64,000 nucleotides of DNA from Roseospira marina (GTDB taxonomy: Bacteria > Pseudomonadota > Alphaproteobacteria > Rhodospirillales > Rhodospirillaceae), in assembly GCF_014197855.1 (NCBI RefSeq), contig NZ_JACIGJ010000004.1:1-64000 (forward strand), written 5' to 3'. The stretch's first letter is position 1. The number at the start of each line of letters is the position of its first letter. The notes under the pieces were generated by a model that made no database searches, was not told the origin of the DNA, and was given only the letters and a program-made list of their open reading frames with translations. The position numbers and the translations under genes are program-made. Shown here one piece after another: positions 52,749-62,193 of the stretch.

Positions 52749-53988
52749 AGCCAAACCGGAGGCCGATGCAACAGCGGCGCCGGGTGTCGTGGGCACCGTT
52801 GTGCGCCTGTGGCTGGCGGTGGCCCTGGTTACGGTGCTTGGTGTGGTGCCGGGTGCGGTCTCGGCTTTGGCGCAATCGGCTGGGGAGGACGGGGCCTACA
52901 CCGCCCGTGATGTTCCGATCGAGGCCACCGCCGGCGATCCGGCGCAGGCCCGTCAGCAGGCGGTGGCCGCTGGTCAGGTGACGGCGTTTCAGGCCATGCT
53001 CCGCCGCATCACCGATCCCGCCGACCAGGGCCGCCTGCCGCAGCCGTCGGCGGATGACGTCCGGCGCATGGTGGAGACCTACAGTCTCGCCGACGAGCGC
53101 ACCACCAACACCAGCTATCGGGCGCGCATCACCGTCCGCTACGACGGCGATGCCGTGCGGGATCTCCTGCAACGGAACGGTATCGGCTATGCCGCCAGCG
53201 CATCCCAGCCGGTGGTGGTCCTGCCCGTGTATCAGGCCGGCCCGGACCGCGCGCCGGTGCTGTGGGAGGACACCAACCCGTGGCTCTCGGCATGGCGGGC
53301 GCGGGACAGCGAAAACGTGCTGATGCCGATCGATGTGCCGACCGGGGACCTGCGCGACGTCACCAGCGTGACCGCCGAGGAGGCGCTGGAGCCGGACAGC
53401 GAGGCGCTGGCCCGCGTTCTGGACCGCTACGGGCGCGCCCAGGCGCTGATCGCGCAGGCGGTGCGGACCGGTCCCGACACGCTGGCGCTGTCGATCAACT
53501 ATGGCTCGCCCCGCGCGATGGCGCGCACGGCCACCACCACGCTCGACCGGGCGGCTGGCGAGTCCGACGCGGCATTCCTGATTCGGGCCGCCGATGCCAT
53601 CGCCAGCCGGATGGAGTCGGACTGGCGCGGCGCCACCATGATTTCGACCGGCACCGCGCGCGAGGTGACCGCGCTGGCGACTCTGGAGGGCTTTGGCGAC
53701 TGGGTGGCGATTCGACAGGCCCTGGAGCGCTCGCCCATGATCCGCGACCATGCGGTGCGGGCAATGACTCGAGATCGGGCGCAGTTGTCCCTGACCGTGC
53801 TGGGCGATGCCGCGCGGGTGAACGCTGCCCTAGAGGCGGAAGGTCTGACGGTGCGGGAGCACGGCGCCTACTGGATCATCAGCCGGATCGGCGGGCCGTC
53901 GGTGCCCGCTGATCCCGCCGCCCAACCGTATCCGTCGTCGGGTCCGGCGCCGTCGGGTGTGTTCGGGGGAGGCCCGGTTTCGCAGTGA
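52696..53988 (+). CDS. DUF2066 domain-containing protein
   Basis: 430 residues with an N-terminal membrane/signal segment ([21 protein letters not shown], residues about 38-58). The rest is a periplasmic DUF2066 domain ([32 protein letters not shown]). Function unknown. In alphaproteobacteria this family lies between purM and hda, as here. GGAAGGGAG precedes the ATG. The stop overlaps the next start (GTGA). Confidence 0.82.
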   Translation: MAASRTLRGWLGRLPGTIAKPEADATAAPGVVGTVVRLWLAVALVTVLGVVPGAVSALAQSAGEDGAYTARDVPIEATAGDPAQARQQAVAAGQVTAFQAMLRRITDPADQGRLPQPSADDVRRMVETYSLADERTTNTSYRARITVRYDGDAVRDLLQRNGIGYAASASQPVVVLPVYQAGPDRAPVLWEDTNPWLSAWRARDSENVLMPIDVPTGDLRDVTSVTAEEALEPDSEALARVLDRYGRAQALIAQAVRTGPDTLALSINYGSPRAMARTATTTLDRAAGESDAAFLIRAADAIASRMESDWRGATMISTGTAREVTALATLEGFGDWVAIRQALERSPMIRDHAVRAMTRDRAQLSLTVLGDAARVNAALEAEGLTVREHGAYWIISRIGGPSVPADPAAQPYPSSGPAPSGVFGGGPVSQ

Positions 53989-54578
53989 AGCGCGCCTGGA
54001 TTCCGAACCTTTTGACGCTGAGCCGGCTGGTCATGGTGGCGCCGATGCTCTGGTGCGTGGCGCACGGGGTGTACGGGCCGGCCGTGGCGCTGTTCGTCCT
54101 GGCCGGGGTGACCGACGCGCTCGATGGGGCGCTCGCGCGGCGCCTGAACGCGCGCAGTGCTCTGGGGGCCGCCCTGGATCCGGTGGCGGACAAAGCGCTG
54201 GTGTCCGGGGCGTTCATCGTCCTCGGGTCGCAGGCGGTTCTGCCCCTTGCCTTGGCGATTCTGGTGGTGGGCCGCGATCTCGCGATCCTGGCTGGCGCGG
54301 TGATCGTGCGCCTGCGGTGGGGCGCCTTCGCCCCGCGGCCCTCGCGCCTGTCCAAGCTCAACACGGCCGCGCAAATCCTGCTGGTCGCCGTGGCCATGCT
54401 GGAGGCGTGGCGTCTGCCCTGGCTCGGCGATGCCATCACGCCGGCCCTGGCCCTGGTCGTGGCGATCACCACGACGGGATCGGGTCTCGGTTACGCCTGG
54501 ACCGCATGGCATCGGCTGCGGGAGCGTCGGAACCGGCGTCCCGGCGGGGTCGCGCCGCCGGACGGGGGGCGGGCATGA
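53985..54578 (+). CDS. CDP-alcohol phosphatidyltransferase family protein
   Basis: 197 residues with about four to five membrane helices. The complete CDP-alcohol motif is present as DALDGALARRL, then 8 residues, G-X3-D-X3-D (ALDPVADK). Likely a phosphatidylglycerophosphate synthase-like enzyme; the alcohol acceptor is not determined. GTG start overlapping the DUF2066 stop. Confidence 0.88.
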   Translation: MKRAWIPNLLTLSRLVMVAPMLWCVAHGVYGPAVALFVLAGVTDALDGALARRLNARSALGAALDPVADKALVSGAFIVLGSQAVLPLALAILVVGRDLAILAGAVIVRLRWGAFAPRPSRLSKLNTAAQILLVAVAMLEAWRLPWLGDAITPALALVVAITTTGSGLGYAWTAWHRLRERRNRRPGGVAPPDGGRA

Positions 54579-55375
54579 CGGGGGACGACGAGGCGGCGCC
54601 GGTGACCCGCGCCACGCCGGACGGTGAGGGGGCGTGGGATCCCGAGGCTGGGCCGCAAATGGTGTTCGATTTCCCGACCCGGCCGGCGCTCGGGCGGGAG
54701 GACTTCCTGGTGGCGCCTTGCAATGCCGAGGCGGTGGCCTGGATCGACCGTTGGCCCGACTGGTCGGGGCCGGCCCTGGCGCTGGTCGGGCCTGTGGGCG
54801 GGGGCAAGACGCATCTCGCTCATGTCCTGGCGGCGCGTACGGGGGCCTTGATCCTGGAGCCGAGCGCGGTGGAGGCGGTCGACGCCGCCCTGATCGCCGG
54901 TCTGTTCACCGACGAGGGGCAGCGTGTGGCGGTGGTCGAACTTCCGGTCGGTGCCCTGCGGTTCGATCCGGCGTTGGAGAAAGCCCTGTTCCACCTGCTG
55001 AACATGGCGCGGGAGAACGGCGGCCATGTCCTGCTGACGGCCGAGGTGGCGCCGGCCCGCTGGCCCGTGTCGCTGCCCGATCTGCGGTCCCGTCTGGCCG
55101 CGATTCCGGTGGCGCAGATCACGCCGCCCGACCAGACGTTGCTGGAAATGGTGCTCGTGAAGCTGTTCGCGGACCGTCAGGTGGTGGTGGCGCCCGAGGT
55201 GGTGCGCTATCTGGCGCGCCGCATGGAGCGGTCGTTCGCCGCCGCGCGGGCCGTGGTGGCGCGTCTCGACACGCTGGCCTGGACGCGCGGGCGACCGATT
55301 ACCCTGCCGCTGGCACGGGCCATGCTGCAACGGGACTCCACCGTTCTCTCCGGGGGGCGGTCAGGGGACCGGTGA
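54575..55375 (+). CDS. hda: DnaA-related regulator (Hda/RIDA type)
   Basis: 266 residues. AAA+ domain related to DnaA: Walker A GPVGGGKTH at about residue 72, and FARSFAAA-like sensor region near residue 215 (MERSFAAARAVVARLD). It lacks the DnaA DNA-binding domain. Such proteins promote hydrolysis of DnaA-ATP with the sliding clamp after initiation. The start overlaps the previous stop (ATGA). Its end overlaps the convergent histidine kinase gene by 15 bases. Confidence 0.87.
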   Translation: MTGDDEAAPVTRATPDGEGAWDPEAGPQMVFDFPTRPALGREDFLVAPCNAEAVAWIDRWPDWSGPALALVGPVGGGKTHLAHVLAARTGALILEPSAVEAVDAALIAGLFTDEGQRVAVVELPVGALRFDPALEKALFHLLNMARENGGHVLLTAEVAPARWPVSLPDLRSRLAAIPVAQITPPDQTLLEMVLVKLFADRQVVVAPEVVRYLARRMERSFAAARAVVARLDTLAWTRGRPITLPLARAMLQRDSTVLSGGRSGDR

Positions 55376-56896
55376 CGCGGACGGGCCCTGGGGGCCGTCC
55401 GCCGGTTCGGCGACGCCCGCGAGCGAAAAACTGAACACCGACCCCGAACGTCCGTCCGAGCGAAGTGTCACCCGGCTGCCGTGGTTTTCAGCGATCCGTT
55501 TGACCAGCGCGAGCCCGATTCCCGTGCCTTCGAAGGTGTCCGGGCCATGCAGCCTTTGAAACACGCCGAAGACGCGGTCGTGGAATTCCTGCGGGATGCC
55601 GATCCCGTTGTCGGCGACGTCGATCCGCCACCGTGTTCCTTCCGGTACCGCGTTGATGCGGATGTCCGGTGATCGATCGGGATGGTGATACTTGATGGCG
55701 TTGCCGATCAGATTCTGCATCAGAAGGGCAAGCTGGCCCCGGTCGACCAGCACCGTCGGTCCCGGATCCGGAAGCAGGATGTGCGCGCCTGTTTCCTCGA
55801 TCGTCCCGCGTAGATTGGCCATCGCGTCGGCCAGGATGTCGGCCAGGGCCACCGGCCTCTGCGCTTGTCGTTTGGTCGATGTCCGGGAATAATCCAGCAA
55901 GCCGCTGATCTGGCGGCTGAGGCGCTTGGCGCCGTCTTCTGAGTACGCGATGAACTCGTTGGCCTCGGCGTCGAGGCGGTCGCCGTACCGCACCCGCAAG
56001 AGACCGAGGAAGTTGGAGATGGTGCGCAGCGGCGCCTGGAGGTCGTGCGAGGTGGCGTAGGCAAACTGCTCCAGGTCCTCGTTCGACCGTTTGAGCTCGC
56101 TGTTCATCGTTTCCAGCCGTTCCGTCCGCTCGCGCACCGCCTGTTCAAGGCGGGCGTTGCTTTCGTTCAGGATAGCCAGACGCTCGGCATCGGCGCGCTG
56201 TTTCAGGGCCAGGGTCACCACAAAGCCGATCATCAGCGCGGAGATAAGCCCGAGCATGATGAGTTCGCGCTCAAACGTGCGCTCCACGCCGAAGATGCTC
56301 AGTATTTCGTGTTCGGGCGTGGACAGGCCGATGGTCCAGGTATCCGCTCCGACCCGCACAGACGTCCACGCCGTGTATTCACGCCCTTTCTCGGGTAACC
56401 AGATGTACCACGCGGTGCCCGTGGTGGCGTTCTTCACCGCATTCACGATCTCTTCGTAGTGCGAGGCCCCACGTTCCTTTTGCCGCGCGAAGACCTGCTC
56501 CACGGATAGACCGGCGTATTCCGAGGGAAAGTCGGAACTCCCATCGAAGACGACGCTGTCTTGGTTGTAGACCCAGGCGTCGCCCAACTCGCCAAGCCGG
56601 ATGGGCGCAATGAACAGGGCCAGCACCTCCTGTTCCGCCTGCCGAACGCTGACGTCGTCTGTGGTCGTGCGCTCCACAAGCCATTCACGGGCAGCGCGGG
56701 CGGCGTTCTCGACGATTTCCGCCTCCAGGTCCAACCACGACTCCAGGGCGGAGGCCGTTCGCGCCGCATGGCGATCGAACACCTGCCACCAAAGAACGCC
56801 AAGAACACACAGGGCAATCAGGCCGATTGCGACAAAAGGCTTAGAGGACGGCGGCCCTTGACCCCTTGGCGCACCCTGTTCCACGTCGCTGGCCAT
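55361..56896 (-). CDS. Cache-type sensor histidine kinase
   Basis: 511 residues. TM1 at 21-40, a periplasmic Cache-like domain (about 45-205; AWYIWLPEKGREYTAWTSV segment), TM2 at 213-231, a coiled-coil, then HisKA with the phospho-acceptor His284 (ATSHDLQAPLRTI) and HATPase_c (N box NLIGNAIKYHHP, DNGIG at 429-433, GTGIGL at 457). The kinase core resembles the phytochrome-associated class. No response regulator gene lies nearby; the stimulus is unknown. Confidence 0.92.
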   Translation of the reverse strand: MASDVEQGAPRGQGPPSSKPFVAIGLIALCVLGVLWWQVFDRHAARTASALESWLDLEAEIVENAARAAREWLVERTTTDDVSVRQAEQEVLALFIAPIRLGELGDAWVYNQDSVVFDGSSDFPSEYAGLSVEQVFARQKERGASHYEEIVNAVKNATTGTAWYIWLPEKGREYTAWTSVRVGADTWTIGLSTPEHEILSIFGVERTFERELIMLGLISALMIGFVVTLALKQRADAERLAILNESNARLEQAVRERTERLETMNSELKRSNEDLEQFAYATSHDLQAPLRTISNFLGLLRVRYGDRLDAEANEFIAYSEDGAKRLSRQISGLLDYSRTSTKRQAQRPVALADILADAMANLRGTIEETGAHILLPDPGPTVLVDRGQLALLMQNLIGNAIKYHHPDRSPDIRINAVPEGTRWRIDVADNGIGIPQEFHDRVFGVFQRLHGPDTFEGTGIGLALVKRIAENHGSRVTLRSDGRSGSVFSFSLAGVAEPADGPQGPSASPVP

Positions 56897-57159
56897 CGGG
56901 GCCTCTCGGTTTCAACGGGTCGGAACCGACCGGCGCGCGCCCCGGTTCCCAGGTTCGTCCTGCTGTGACGGGTGGAACGGTAAACTATGCTGCCCTCTTC
57001 TTTGGGTTGAGGCAATCCCCTAAAGGTGCGTGGATACGGCATTTGTCCTTTTGCTAGACATGCGGGTACCGAAGGCCTTGGCGCTTGACCCATTGGCCGC
57101 CAACCGAAATGGTACAAAATCCGATGCACCGACCCCGCAATCACAACGAGGAGGGCCCC

Positions 57160-58146
57160 ATGTTCACGGCGATCATCCTGACCCGCGCCGAGGATAAGTC
57201 CACGCAGGCCGCCGTTGCGGAGGCGGACGAGACGGACCTGCCTGAGGGCGACGTGACCGTCGCGGTCAGTCACTCGACCCTGAACTATAAGGATGGCCTG
57301 GCCATCACGGGCAAGGGGCCCGTGGTGCGGTCCTGGCCGATGATCCCCGGCATCGACTTCGCCGGCACGGTGGCCGACAGCAGCCACGCGGCGTTCAAGC
57401 CCGGCGACCGTGTCGTGCTGAACGGCTGGGGCTTGGGCGAAACCCGGTGGGGCGGCCTTGGCGCCAAGGCTCGCGTACCCGGCGACTGGCTAGTGCCGCT
57501 GCCCGATGCGTTCTCACCGGCGCAGGCGATGGCCATCGGCACGGCGGGCTACACGGCGGCGCTGTCCGTGCTGGAGCTGGAGCGCCAGGGCGCGACACCC
57601 GACAAGGGGCCGGTGCTGGTGACGGGCGCCAGCGGCGGCGTCGGCGGCGTGGCCATCGCGCTGCTGGCCAGCAAGGGCTTCGAGGTGGTGGCGCTGACCG
57701 GCCGCACCAGCGAGGAGGCCTATCTCAAGGGCCTGGGGGCGTCGGCGATCATGGACCGGGCCGAATATGCCGGGCCGGCGAAGCCCTTGGGCAAGGAACG
57801 CTGGGCTGCGGCGATCGACACCGTCGGTACCCACACGCTTGCGAATGTGCTGTCCCAGATGAAGATGTACAGCCCGGTCGCGTCCTGCGGTCTGGCGGGC
57901 GGCATGGATTTGCCGTCGTCGGTGGCGCCGTTCATTCTGCGTGGCGTGAAGCTGTGCGGCATCGACAGCGTCTATATGCCGAAGCCGGAGCGCGTGGCGG
58001 CCTATGCTCTGCTGGCGGCGCATCTGGATCCGGCCCGGTTGGAGGCGATGACGGAGACGGTGGGCCTCGCCGACGCGATTCCGGCGGCGGAGCGCCTGAT
58101 GGCCGGGCAGGTGCGCGGGCGCGTCGTCGTCGATGTGACCCGTTAG
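57160..58146 (+). CDS. acuI: acrylyl-CoA reductase (NADPH), AcuI/YhdH type
   Basis: 328 residues of the zinc-free MDR superfamily. LNYKDGLAITGKGPVV, GWGLGETRWGGLGAKARV and VTGASGGVGGVAIALLASKG (NADPH site) fit AcuI/YhdH. In alphaproteobacteria AcuI reduces acryloyl-CoA to propionyl-CoA. The gene could instead serve general quinone or enoyl reduction; confidence in the precise substrate is moderate. GAGGAGGG precedes the ATG. Confidence 0.85.
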   Translation: MFTAIILTRAEDKSTQAAVAEADETDLPEGDVTVAVSHSTLNYKDGLAITGKGPVVRSWPMIPGIDFAGTVADSSHAAFKPGDRVVLNGWGLGETRWGGLGAKARVPGDWLVPLPDAFSPAQAMAIGTAGYTAALSVLELERQGATPDKGPVLVTGASGGVGGVAIALLASKGFEVVALTGRTSEEAYLKGLGASAIMDRAEYAGPAKPLGKERWAAAIDTVGTHTLANVLSQMKMYSPVASCGLAGGMDLPSSVAPFILRGVKLCGIDSVYMPKPERVAAYALLAAHLDPARLEAMTETVGLADAIPAAERLMAGQVRGRVVVDVTR

Positions 58147-58201
58147 CGACCGAATCCCGCACCGCTTAGCGGGCGATCCGGTCCGAAACCACCCGGCGAT
58201 A

Positions 58202-58230
58202 TTGACACACCGGCCCGAGGCGCGTAGACA
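58202..58230 (+). promoter_or_regulatory. sigma70-type promoter of the ffh operon
   Basis: TTGACA (58202-58207), exactly 17 bases, TAGACA (58225-58230). The -35 box is a perfect consensus. A leader of about 175 bases follows, containing a CCCTCG/CGAGGG hairpin, before ffh. Confidence 0.75.
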
Positions 58231-58410
58231 TGCGACCCTTCCCTCGGGCCGGGGTCCTGGCACGAGGGCGTTCACGCACCGCATTCGGTCGCATCTCCAC
58301 CGCCAGGGCGGTCCGTCAGTCCGCGAGGGTTCGCGCACTGGCGCCATACGTGTTTGCGTGGAGATTTGCGTTCGGGGGCACGGTCGCACGAGCAAAAGGT
58401 ACGCTGGCCC

Positions 58411-60084
58411 ATGTTCGAAGGTCTGTCCGGTCGTCTCGGCGATGTCCTGGAAAAGCTGCGCGGTAAGGGCAGCATCACCCAGGACGACGTCAACGCCGCC
58501 ATGCGCGAGGTTCGCATCGCGCTGCTGGAGGCGGACGTGGCCCTGCCGGTGGTCAAAGACTTCGTCAACACGGTGAAGGAACGGGCCGTCGGTCAGGAGG
58601 TCATCAAGTCGGTGACCCCGGGCCAGATGGTCATCAAGATCGTCCACGATGCCCTGGTCGAGATGCTGTCCGGGCGCATCGGGTCCCAGGTGGAGGACGA
58701 GGAGGACGACGCCGAGGCCCGCAAGCGTGACCGGGTGGCGGAGTCCCTGAACCTCAACGCCACGCCGCCGGTGCCGATCCTGATGGTCGGCCTCCAGGGC
58801 TCGGGTAAGACCACGACCTCGGCCAAGATCGGCCTGCGCCTGAAAAGCGCGATGCGCAAGAAGGTGCTGATGGCCTCGCTGGACGTGCAGCGTCCGGCCG
58901 CCCAGCATCAGCTTGCTGTGCTGGGCGAACAGACTGGGGTGGATACCCTGCCCATCATTATGGGGCAGCAGCCGGTCCAGATCGCCCGTCGCGCGCTCGA
59001 CGAGGGCCGCAAGGGTGGCTACGACGTGGTCATTCTGGACACCGCCGGCCGGCTCGCCATCGACGAGGAGTTGATGGAGGAGGTCGCCGAGGTTCGCAAG
59101 GTGACCAACCCGGCCGAAACGCTGCTCGTCACCGACGCCATGATCGGTCAGGACGCGGTGACCGTCGCGACCGAGTTTAACGACAAGGTCGGCATCTCCG
59201 GCATTGTGTTGACGCGCGTGGATGGCGACGCGCGCGGCGGTGCCGCCCTGTCGATGCGCGCCATCACCGGCCGCCCCATCAAGCTGATGGGCGTGGGCGA
59301 GAAGATGGACGCGCTGGAGGAGTTCCAGGCCGACCGCATCGCCGGCCGCATCCTCGGCATGGGCGACGTCGTCAGTCTGGTCGAAAAGGCCGCCCAGTCC
59401 ATCCAGATGGACGAGGCGGAGAAGATTGCCCGCCGCATGGAGAAGGGCAAGTTCGACCTGGAGGACTTGCTCAGCCAGCTCCGGCAGGTGCGCCGGATGG
59501 GCGACATCAAGGGCCTGCTCGGCCTCATGCCGGGCGTCGCCAAGATGAAGAAGCAGATCGACGCCGCGAACATCGACGATTCGATGATCAAGCGTCAGGA
59601 GGCGGTCATCCTGTCGATGACCCTGCGCGAACGGCGTCATCCGGAGATCATCAAGGCCTCCCGCAAGAAGCGTATCGCGGCCGGCGCCGGCACCACGGTG
59701 CCGGAGGTCAACAAGCTGCTGAAACAGCATCAGCAGATGGCCATGATGATGAAAAAGATGAAGAAAATGGGCGGCATGAAGGGCATGGCCGAACGCATGG
59801 GTGGCCTATTCGGCGGCGGGGCCGGCGGCATGGGCGACATGGCCGGGCTCGGTGACATGGACCCCAAGGAACTGGCCGCCATGGCGAAGAAGGGCGAGCT
59901 GCCGCCCGAACTGGCGGAGCAGATCGCCGACGGCAAAATGCCCCCCGGTTTGGGTGGCGACCTGGGCGGCGGTGCGGGCGGCGCCGGTCTGCCGCCGGGC
60001 CTCGGCAGCGCGGCCGGTCTGCCCGGGCGCTCCGGCCTGCCGACAAACCTGCTGACCCAGCGGCCGAAGGGCCGCAAGAGATGA
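58411..60084 (+). CDS. ffh: signal recognition particle protein Ffh
   Basis: 557 residues. N domain, then the GTPase motifs GLQGSGKTTTSAKIG, DTAGR and TRVDGDARGG, and the Met-rich M domain that binds signal peptides and SRP RNA (MMMKKMKKMGGMKGMAERMGG, about residues 448-470). The C-terminal 100 residues are a Gly/Pro/Leu-rich extension. Ends RPKGRKR, which is encoded in the first of three 29-bp repeats. First gene of ffh-rpsP-rimM-trmD-rplS. Confidence 0.98.
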   Translation: MFEGLSGRLGDVLEKLRGKGSITQDDVNAAMREVRIALLEADVALPVVKDFVNTVKERAVGQEVIKSVTPGQMVIKIVHDALVEMLSGRIGSQVEDEEDDAEARKRDRVAESLNLNATPPVPILMVGLQGSGKTTTSAKIGLRLKSAMRKKVLMASLDVQRPAAQHQLAVLGEQTGVDTLPIIMGQQPVQIARRALDEGRKGGYDVVILDTAGRLAIDEELMEEVAEVRKVTNPAETLLVTDAMIGQDAVTVATEFNDKVGISGIVLTRVDGDARGGAALSMRAITGRPIKLMGVGEKMDALEEFQADRIAGRILGMGDVVSLVEKAAQSIQMDEAEKIARRMEKGKFDLEDLLSQLRQVRRMGDIKGLLGLMPGVAKMKKQIDAANIDDSMIKRQEAVILSMTLRERRHPEIIKASRKKRIAAGAGTTVPEVNKLLKQHQQMAMMMKKMKKMGGMKGMAERMGGLFGGGAGGMGDMAGLGDMDPKELAAMAKKGELPPELAEQIADGKMPPGLGGDLGGGAGGAGLPPGLGSAAGLPGRSGLPTNLLTQRPKGRKR

Positions 60085-60113
60085 ATCTGAGGCCGAAGGG
60101 CCGCAAGAGATGA
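60081..60113 (+). CDS. mini-ORF 1 in the ffh repeat
   Basis: ATG at 60081 overlaps the ffh stop (ATGA). It encodes MNLRPKGRKR and stops at 60111-60113. It may be translated by termination-reinitiation after ffh, or be only a by-product of the repeat. No ribosome binding site of its own is needed for coupling. Confidence 0.3.
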   Translation: MNLRPKGRKR

Positions 60114-60142
60114 ATCTGAGGCCGAAGGGCCGCAAGAGATGA
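60110..60142 (+). CDS. mini-ORF 2 in the ffh repeat
   Basis: Identical peptide MNLRPKGRKR; its ATG overlaps the stop of mini-ORF 1 by the same ATGA junction. Confidence 0.3.
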   Translation: MNLRPKGRKR

Positions 60143-60171
60143 ATCTGAGGCCCAAGGGGCGCCCGCGTTGA
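60139..60171 (+). CDS. mini-ORF 3 in the ffh repeat
   Basis: Encodes MNLRPKGRPR, ending in the diverged fourth unit at 60169-60171. It overlaps mini-ORF 2 by ATGA. About 100 bases remain before rpsP. Confidence 0.3.
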   Translation: MNLRPKGRPR

Positions 60172-60273
60172 CCCGCGACCCAGCGGCCTTAAAACGACAC
60201 ACCAGCGGCGTTTGGCCGTTGGCGAGCCCCACAACAGGTTCAAAGACCTAAACCCCAAGGAGTTCCACGTCCC

Positions 60274-60654
60274 ATGTCCCTTAAGATTCGTCTGGCCCGT
60301 GGCGGTGCCAAGAAGCGTCCGTTCTACCGCATCGTGCTGGCCGACTCCCGTGCCCCGCGCGACGGCCGCTTCATCGAGAAGCTGGGCACCTACAACCCGG
60401 TTCTGCCGCGTGAGAACGAGGAGCGCATCCGCCTGAAGGAAGAGCGCATCCGTCACTGGATCGCCAACGGCGCCCAGCCGACCGACCGCGTCGCCAAGTT
60501 CCTGGCGGAGGCCGGCCTGATGGATCCGCGTCCGCGCACGGAGCAGACCAAGAAGAACCAGCCCAAGGCCAAGGCGCAGGAGCGTCTGCGCGAGGCTCGC
60601 GAAAAGGCTGAAGCCGCAGCGGCGGCTGCCGCCGAGGCCGAGGCCGGCGAGTAA
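60274..60654 (+). CDS. rpsP: 30S ribosomal protein bS16
   Basis: 126 residues. [42 protein letters not shown] is classic bS16 (seen as [18 protein letters not shown]). The family usually has about 80-90 residues; the last 40 here are an Ala/Glu/Lys-rich helical extension, frequent in alphaproteobacteria. AAGGAG lies ten bases before the ATG. Confidence 0.98.
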   Translation: MSLKIRLARGGAKKRPFYRIVLADSRAPRDGRFIEKLGTYNPVLPRENEERIRLKEERIRHWIANGAQPTDRVAKFLAEAGLMDPRPRTEQTKKNQPKAKAQERLREAREKAEAAAAAAAEAEAGE

Positions 60655-60684
60655 GAGCAGGGCGAACGTCACGGGGACACGGGC

Positions 60685-61302
60685 ATGGTCGACCGCGTGT
60701 GCGTGGGAGTGATCGTGGGCGTCCATGGCGTGCGCGGCGCCGTGCGGGTGAAGAGTTTCACCGCCGAGCCCGAGGACGTCGGCGCTTACGGCCCGGTGTC
60801 CACCGAGGATGGCGCGCGGTCGTGGGCCCTGAAGGTCGTCGGTTCGGCCAAGGGCGTTGTCATTGTCCAGTTGGACGGGGTGCGCGACCGCACCACGGCC
60901 GAGGGGTTGAAAGGTGTCCGCCTGTACGTCCCCCGCTCGGCGCTGCCGCCGCCGGAGGACGAGGAGGAGTTCTACCACGCCGACCTCGTCGGGCTGGCGG
61001 TGGAGCACGAGAGCGGGGAGCGCATCGGCACGGTGCGCGCGGTCCATGACTTCGGCGCCGGCGACATGCTGGAAGTGGCCCCGTCCGCCGATCCGGCCGA
61101 TGCCGCCGGTGGGGGCCGAGCGATCATGATTCCCTTCACCCGCTCCGCCGTGCCGGTGGTGGATCTGAAGGGGGCGCGGCTCGTCGTGGCGCCGTTGCCG
61201 GGCCTACTGGATCCGGCACCGGTCGGCGGGGACCCGGACGATTGCGAGGGATCGGACGGTCCTCCGGACAGCCCCTCTGGGGGCGATACGGCCGATGGCT
61301 GA
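60685..61302 (+). CDS. rimM: ribosome maturation factor RimM
   Basis: 205 residues. N-terminal RimM domain ([18 protein letters not shown]) and PRC-barrel domain ([21 protein letters not shown]). Needed for 30S head assembly; binds uS19. The C-terminal 30 residues are Asp/Gly/Pro-rich. Overlaps trmD by 8 bases. Confidence 0.96.
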   Translation: MVDRVCVGVIVGVHGVRGAVRVKSFTAEPEDVGAYGPVSTEDGARSWALKVVGSAKGVVIVQLDGVRDRTTAEGLKGVRLYVPRSALPPPEDEEEFYHADLVGLAVEHESGERIGTVRAVHDFGAGDMLEVAPSADPADAAGGGRAIMIPFTRSAVPVVDLKGARLVVAPLPGLLDPAPVGGDPDDCEGSDGPPDSPSGGDTADG

Positions 61303-62014
61303 GGACACCCCTCCGTGCTGGACGGCGATGGTCCTGACGTTGTTTCCGGAGATGTTTCCGGGTCCGTTGGGGCTCTCGCTGGCCGGCAAGGCCCTCACGG
61401 ATGGTGTGTGGGCGCTGCGGACGGCGGATATCCGGGACTACGCCCGCGACCGTCACCGCACCGTGGATGACACACCGTTCGGCGGCGGTGCCGGGATGGT
61501 CATGCGGCCCGACGTGGTCAGCGACGCCATCGCGGCCAACCATGACCCGGCGGAGGGCCGCCGTTTGATCTACCTGTCGCCCCGTGGGCGGCGGCTCGAT
61601 CAGCCGCTGGTGCGGGAGTTGGCGGCGGGGCCGGGGGTGACCCTGGTCTGCGGCCGGTACGAGGGTCTGGACCAGCGCGTTCTGGACGCCTGGGCCATGG
61701 ACGAGGTCAGCGTCGGCGATGTCGTCCTCTCCGGGGGCGAGACGGCGGCGCTGGTGCTGCTGGACGCGGTGGCGCGGCTGCTGCCCGGTGTGACCGGCAA
61801 GGTCGAATCGCTGGAAGACGAAAGCTTCGAGCACGGCCTGCTGGAGTACCCGCACTACACCCGACCCCGGGAGTGGAGCGGGCGGTCCGTGCCGGAGGTC
61901 TTGATCTCCGGCCACCACGGGCGCGTCGCCCAGTGGCGGCGGGAGCAGGCCGAGGCGGTCACCCGCGAGCGGCGGCCCGACCTGTGGGCGCGCTATGTCG
62001 CGGGAGAAGAGTAG
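61295..62014 (+). CDS. trmD: tRNA (guanine-N1)-methyltransferase
   Basis: 239 residues. SPOUT fold with the deep knot: [31 protein letters not shown] and [18 protein letters not shown]. It methylates G37 of tRNAs to prevent frameshifting. Start overlaps the rimM end, so it is coupled. Confidence 0.97.
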   Translation: MAEDTPPCWTAMVLTLFPEMFPGPLGLSLAGKALTDGVWALRTADIRDYARDRHRTVDDTPFGGGAGMVMRPDVVSDAIAANHDPAEGRRLIYLSPRGRRLDQPLVRELAAGPGVTLVCGRYEGLDQRVLDAWAMDEVSVGDVVLSGGETAALVLLDAVARLLPGVTGKVESLEDESFEHGLLEYPHYTRPREWSGRSVPEVLISGHHGRVAQWRREQAEAVTRERRPDLWARYVAGEE

Positions 62015-62107
62015 GGCGGAACGGGCCACTGCACCGGAACAAACCGCTTTCCTCCGGGCGGAGGCCAGCGTATGAGAGGGGCCCGCGCGCGGACCCCTCA
62101 ACGAGAC

Positions 62108-62132
62108 GGTCCCGGTGGGACCCAGGCTTTTT
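62108..62132 (+). terminator. terminator-like hairpin in the trmD-rplS leader
   Basis: GGTCCC (62108-62113) and GGGACC (62117-62122) form a 6-bp stem; after CAGGC comes TTTTT (62128-62132). It lies 60 bases before rplS within a 180-base gap. It may attenuate readthrough rather than end transcription. Confidence 0.4.
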
Positions 62133-62193
62133 AGCCCCAAAACCCTGTAGCCAATGAAAACCAACCAAGATTGATGCGAAAGGATCCCGGATC

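Larger units (their letters stand above)
60062..60160 (+). repeat. 29-bp tandem repeat at the ffh stop codon
   Basis: Three identical 29-base units at 60062-60090, 60091-60119 and 60120-60148, then a diverged partial fourth from 60149. The unit runs from GGCCGAAGGGCC through AAGAGATGAATCTGA and carries the last seven codons and the stop of ffh. Because 29 is not a multiple of three, each copy shifts the frame and creates a new start-stop junction. Confidence 0.97.

Noticed and set aside
57060-57125. Promoter for acuI at TTGACC...TACAAA
   Set aside because: The spacer would be 22 bases, too long for a normal sigma70 promoter.
57514-59730. A 738-codon antisense frame over acuI and ffh
   Set aside because: Spans two unrelated genes and their promoter; no family features.
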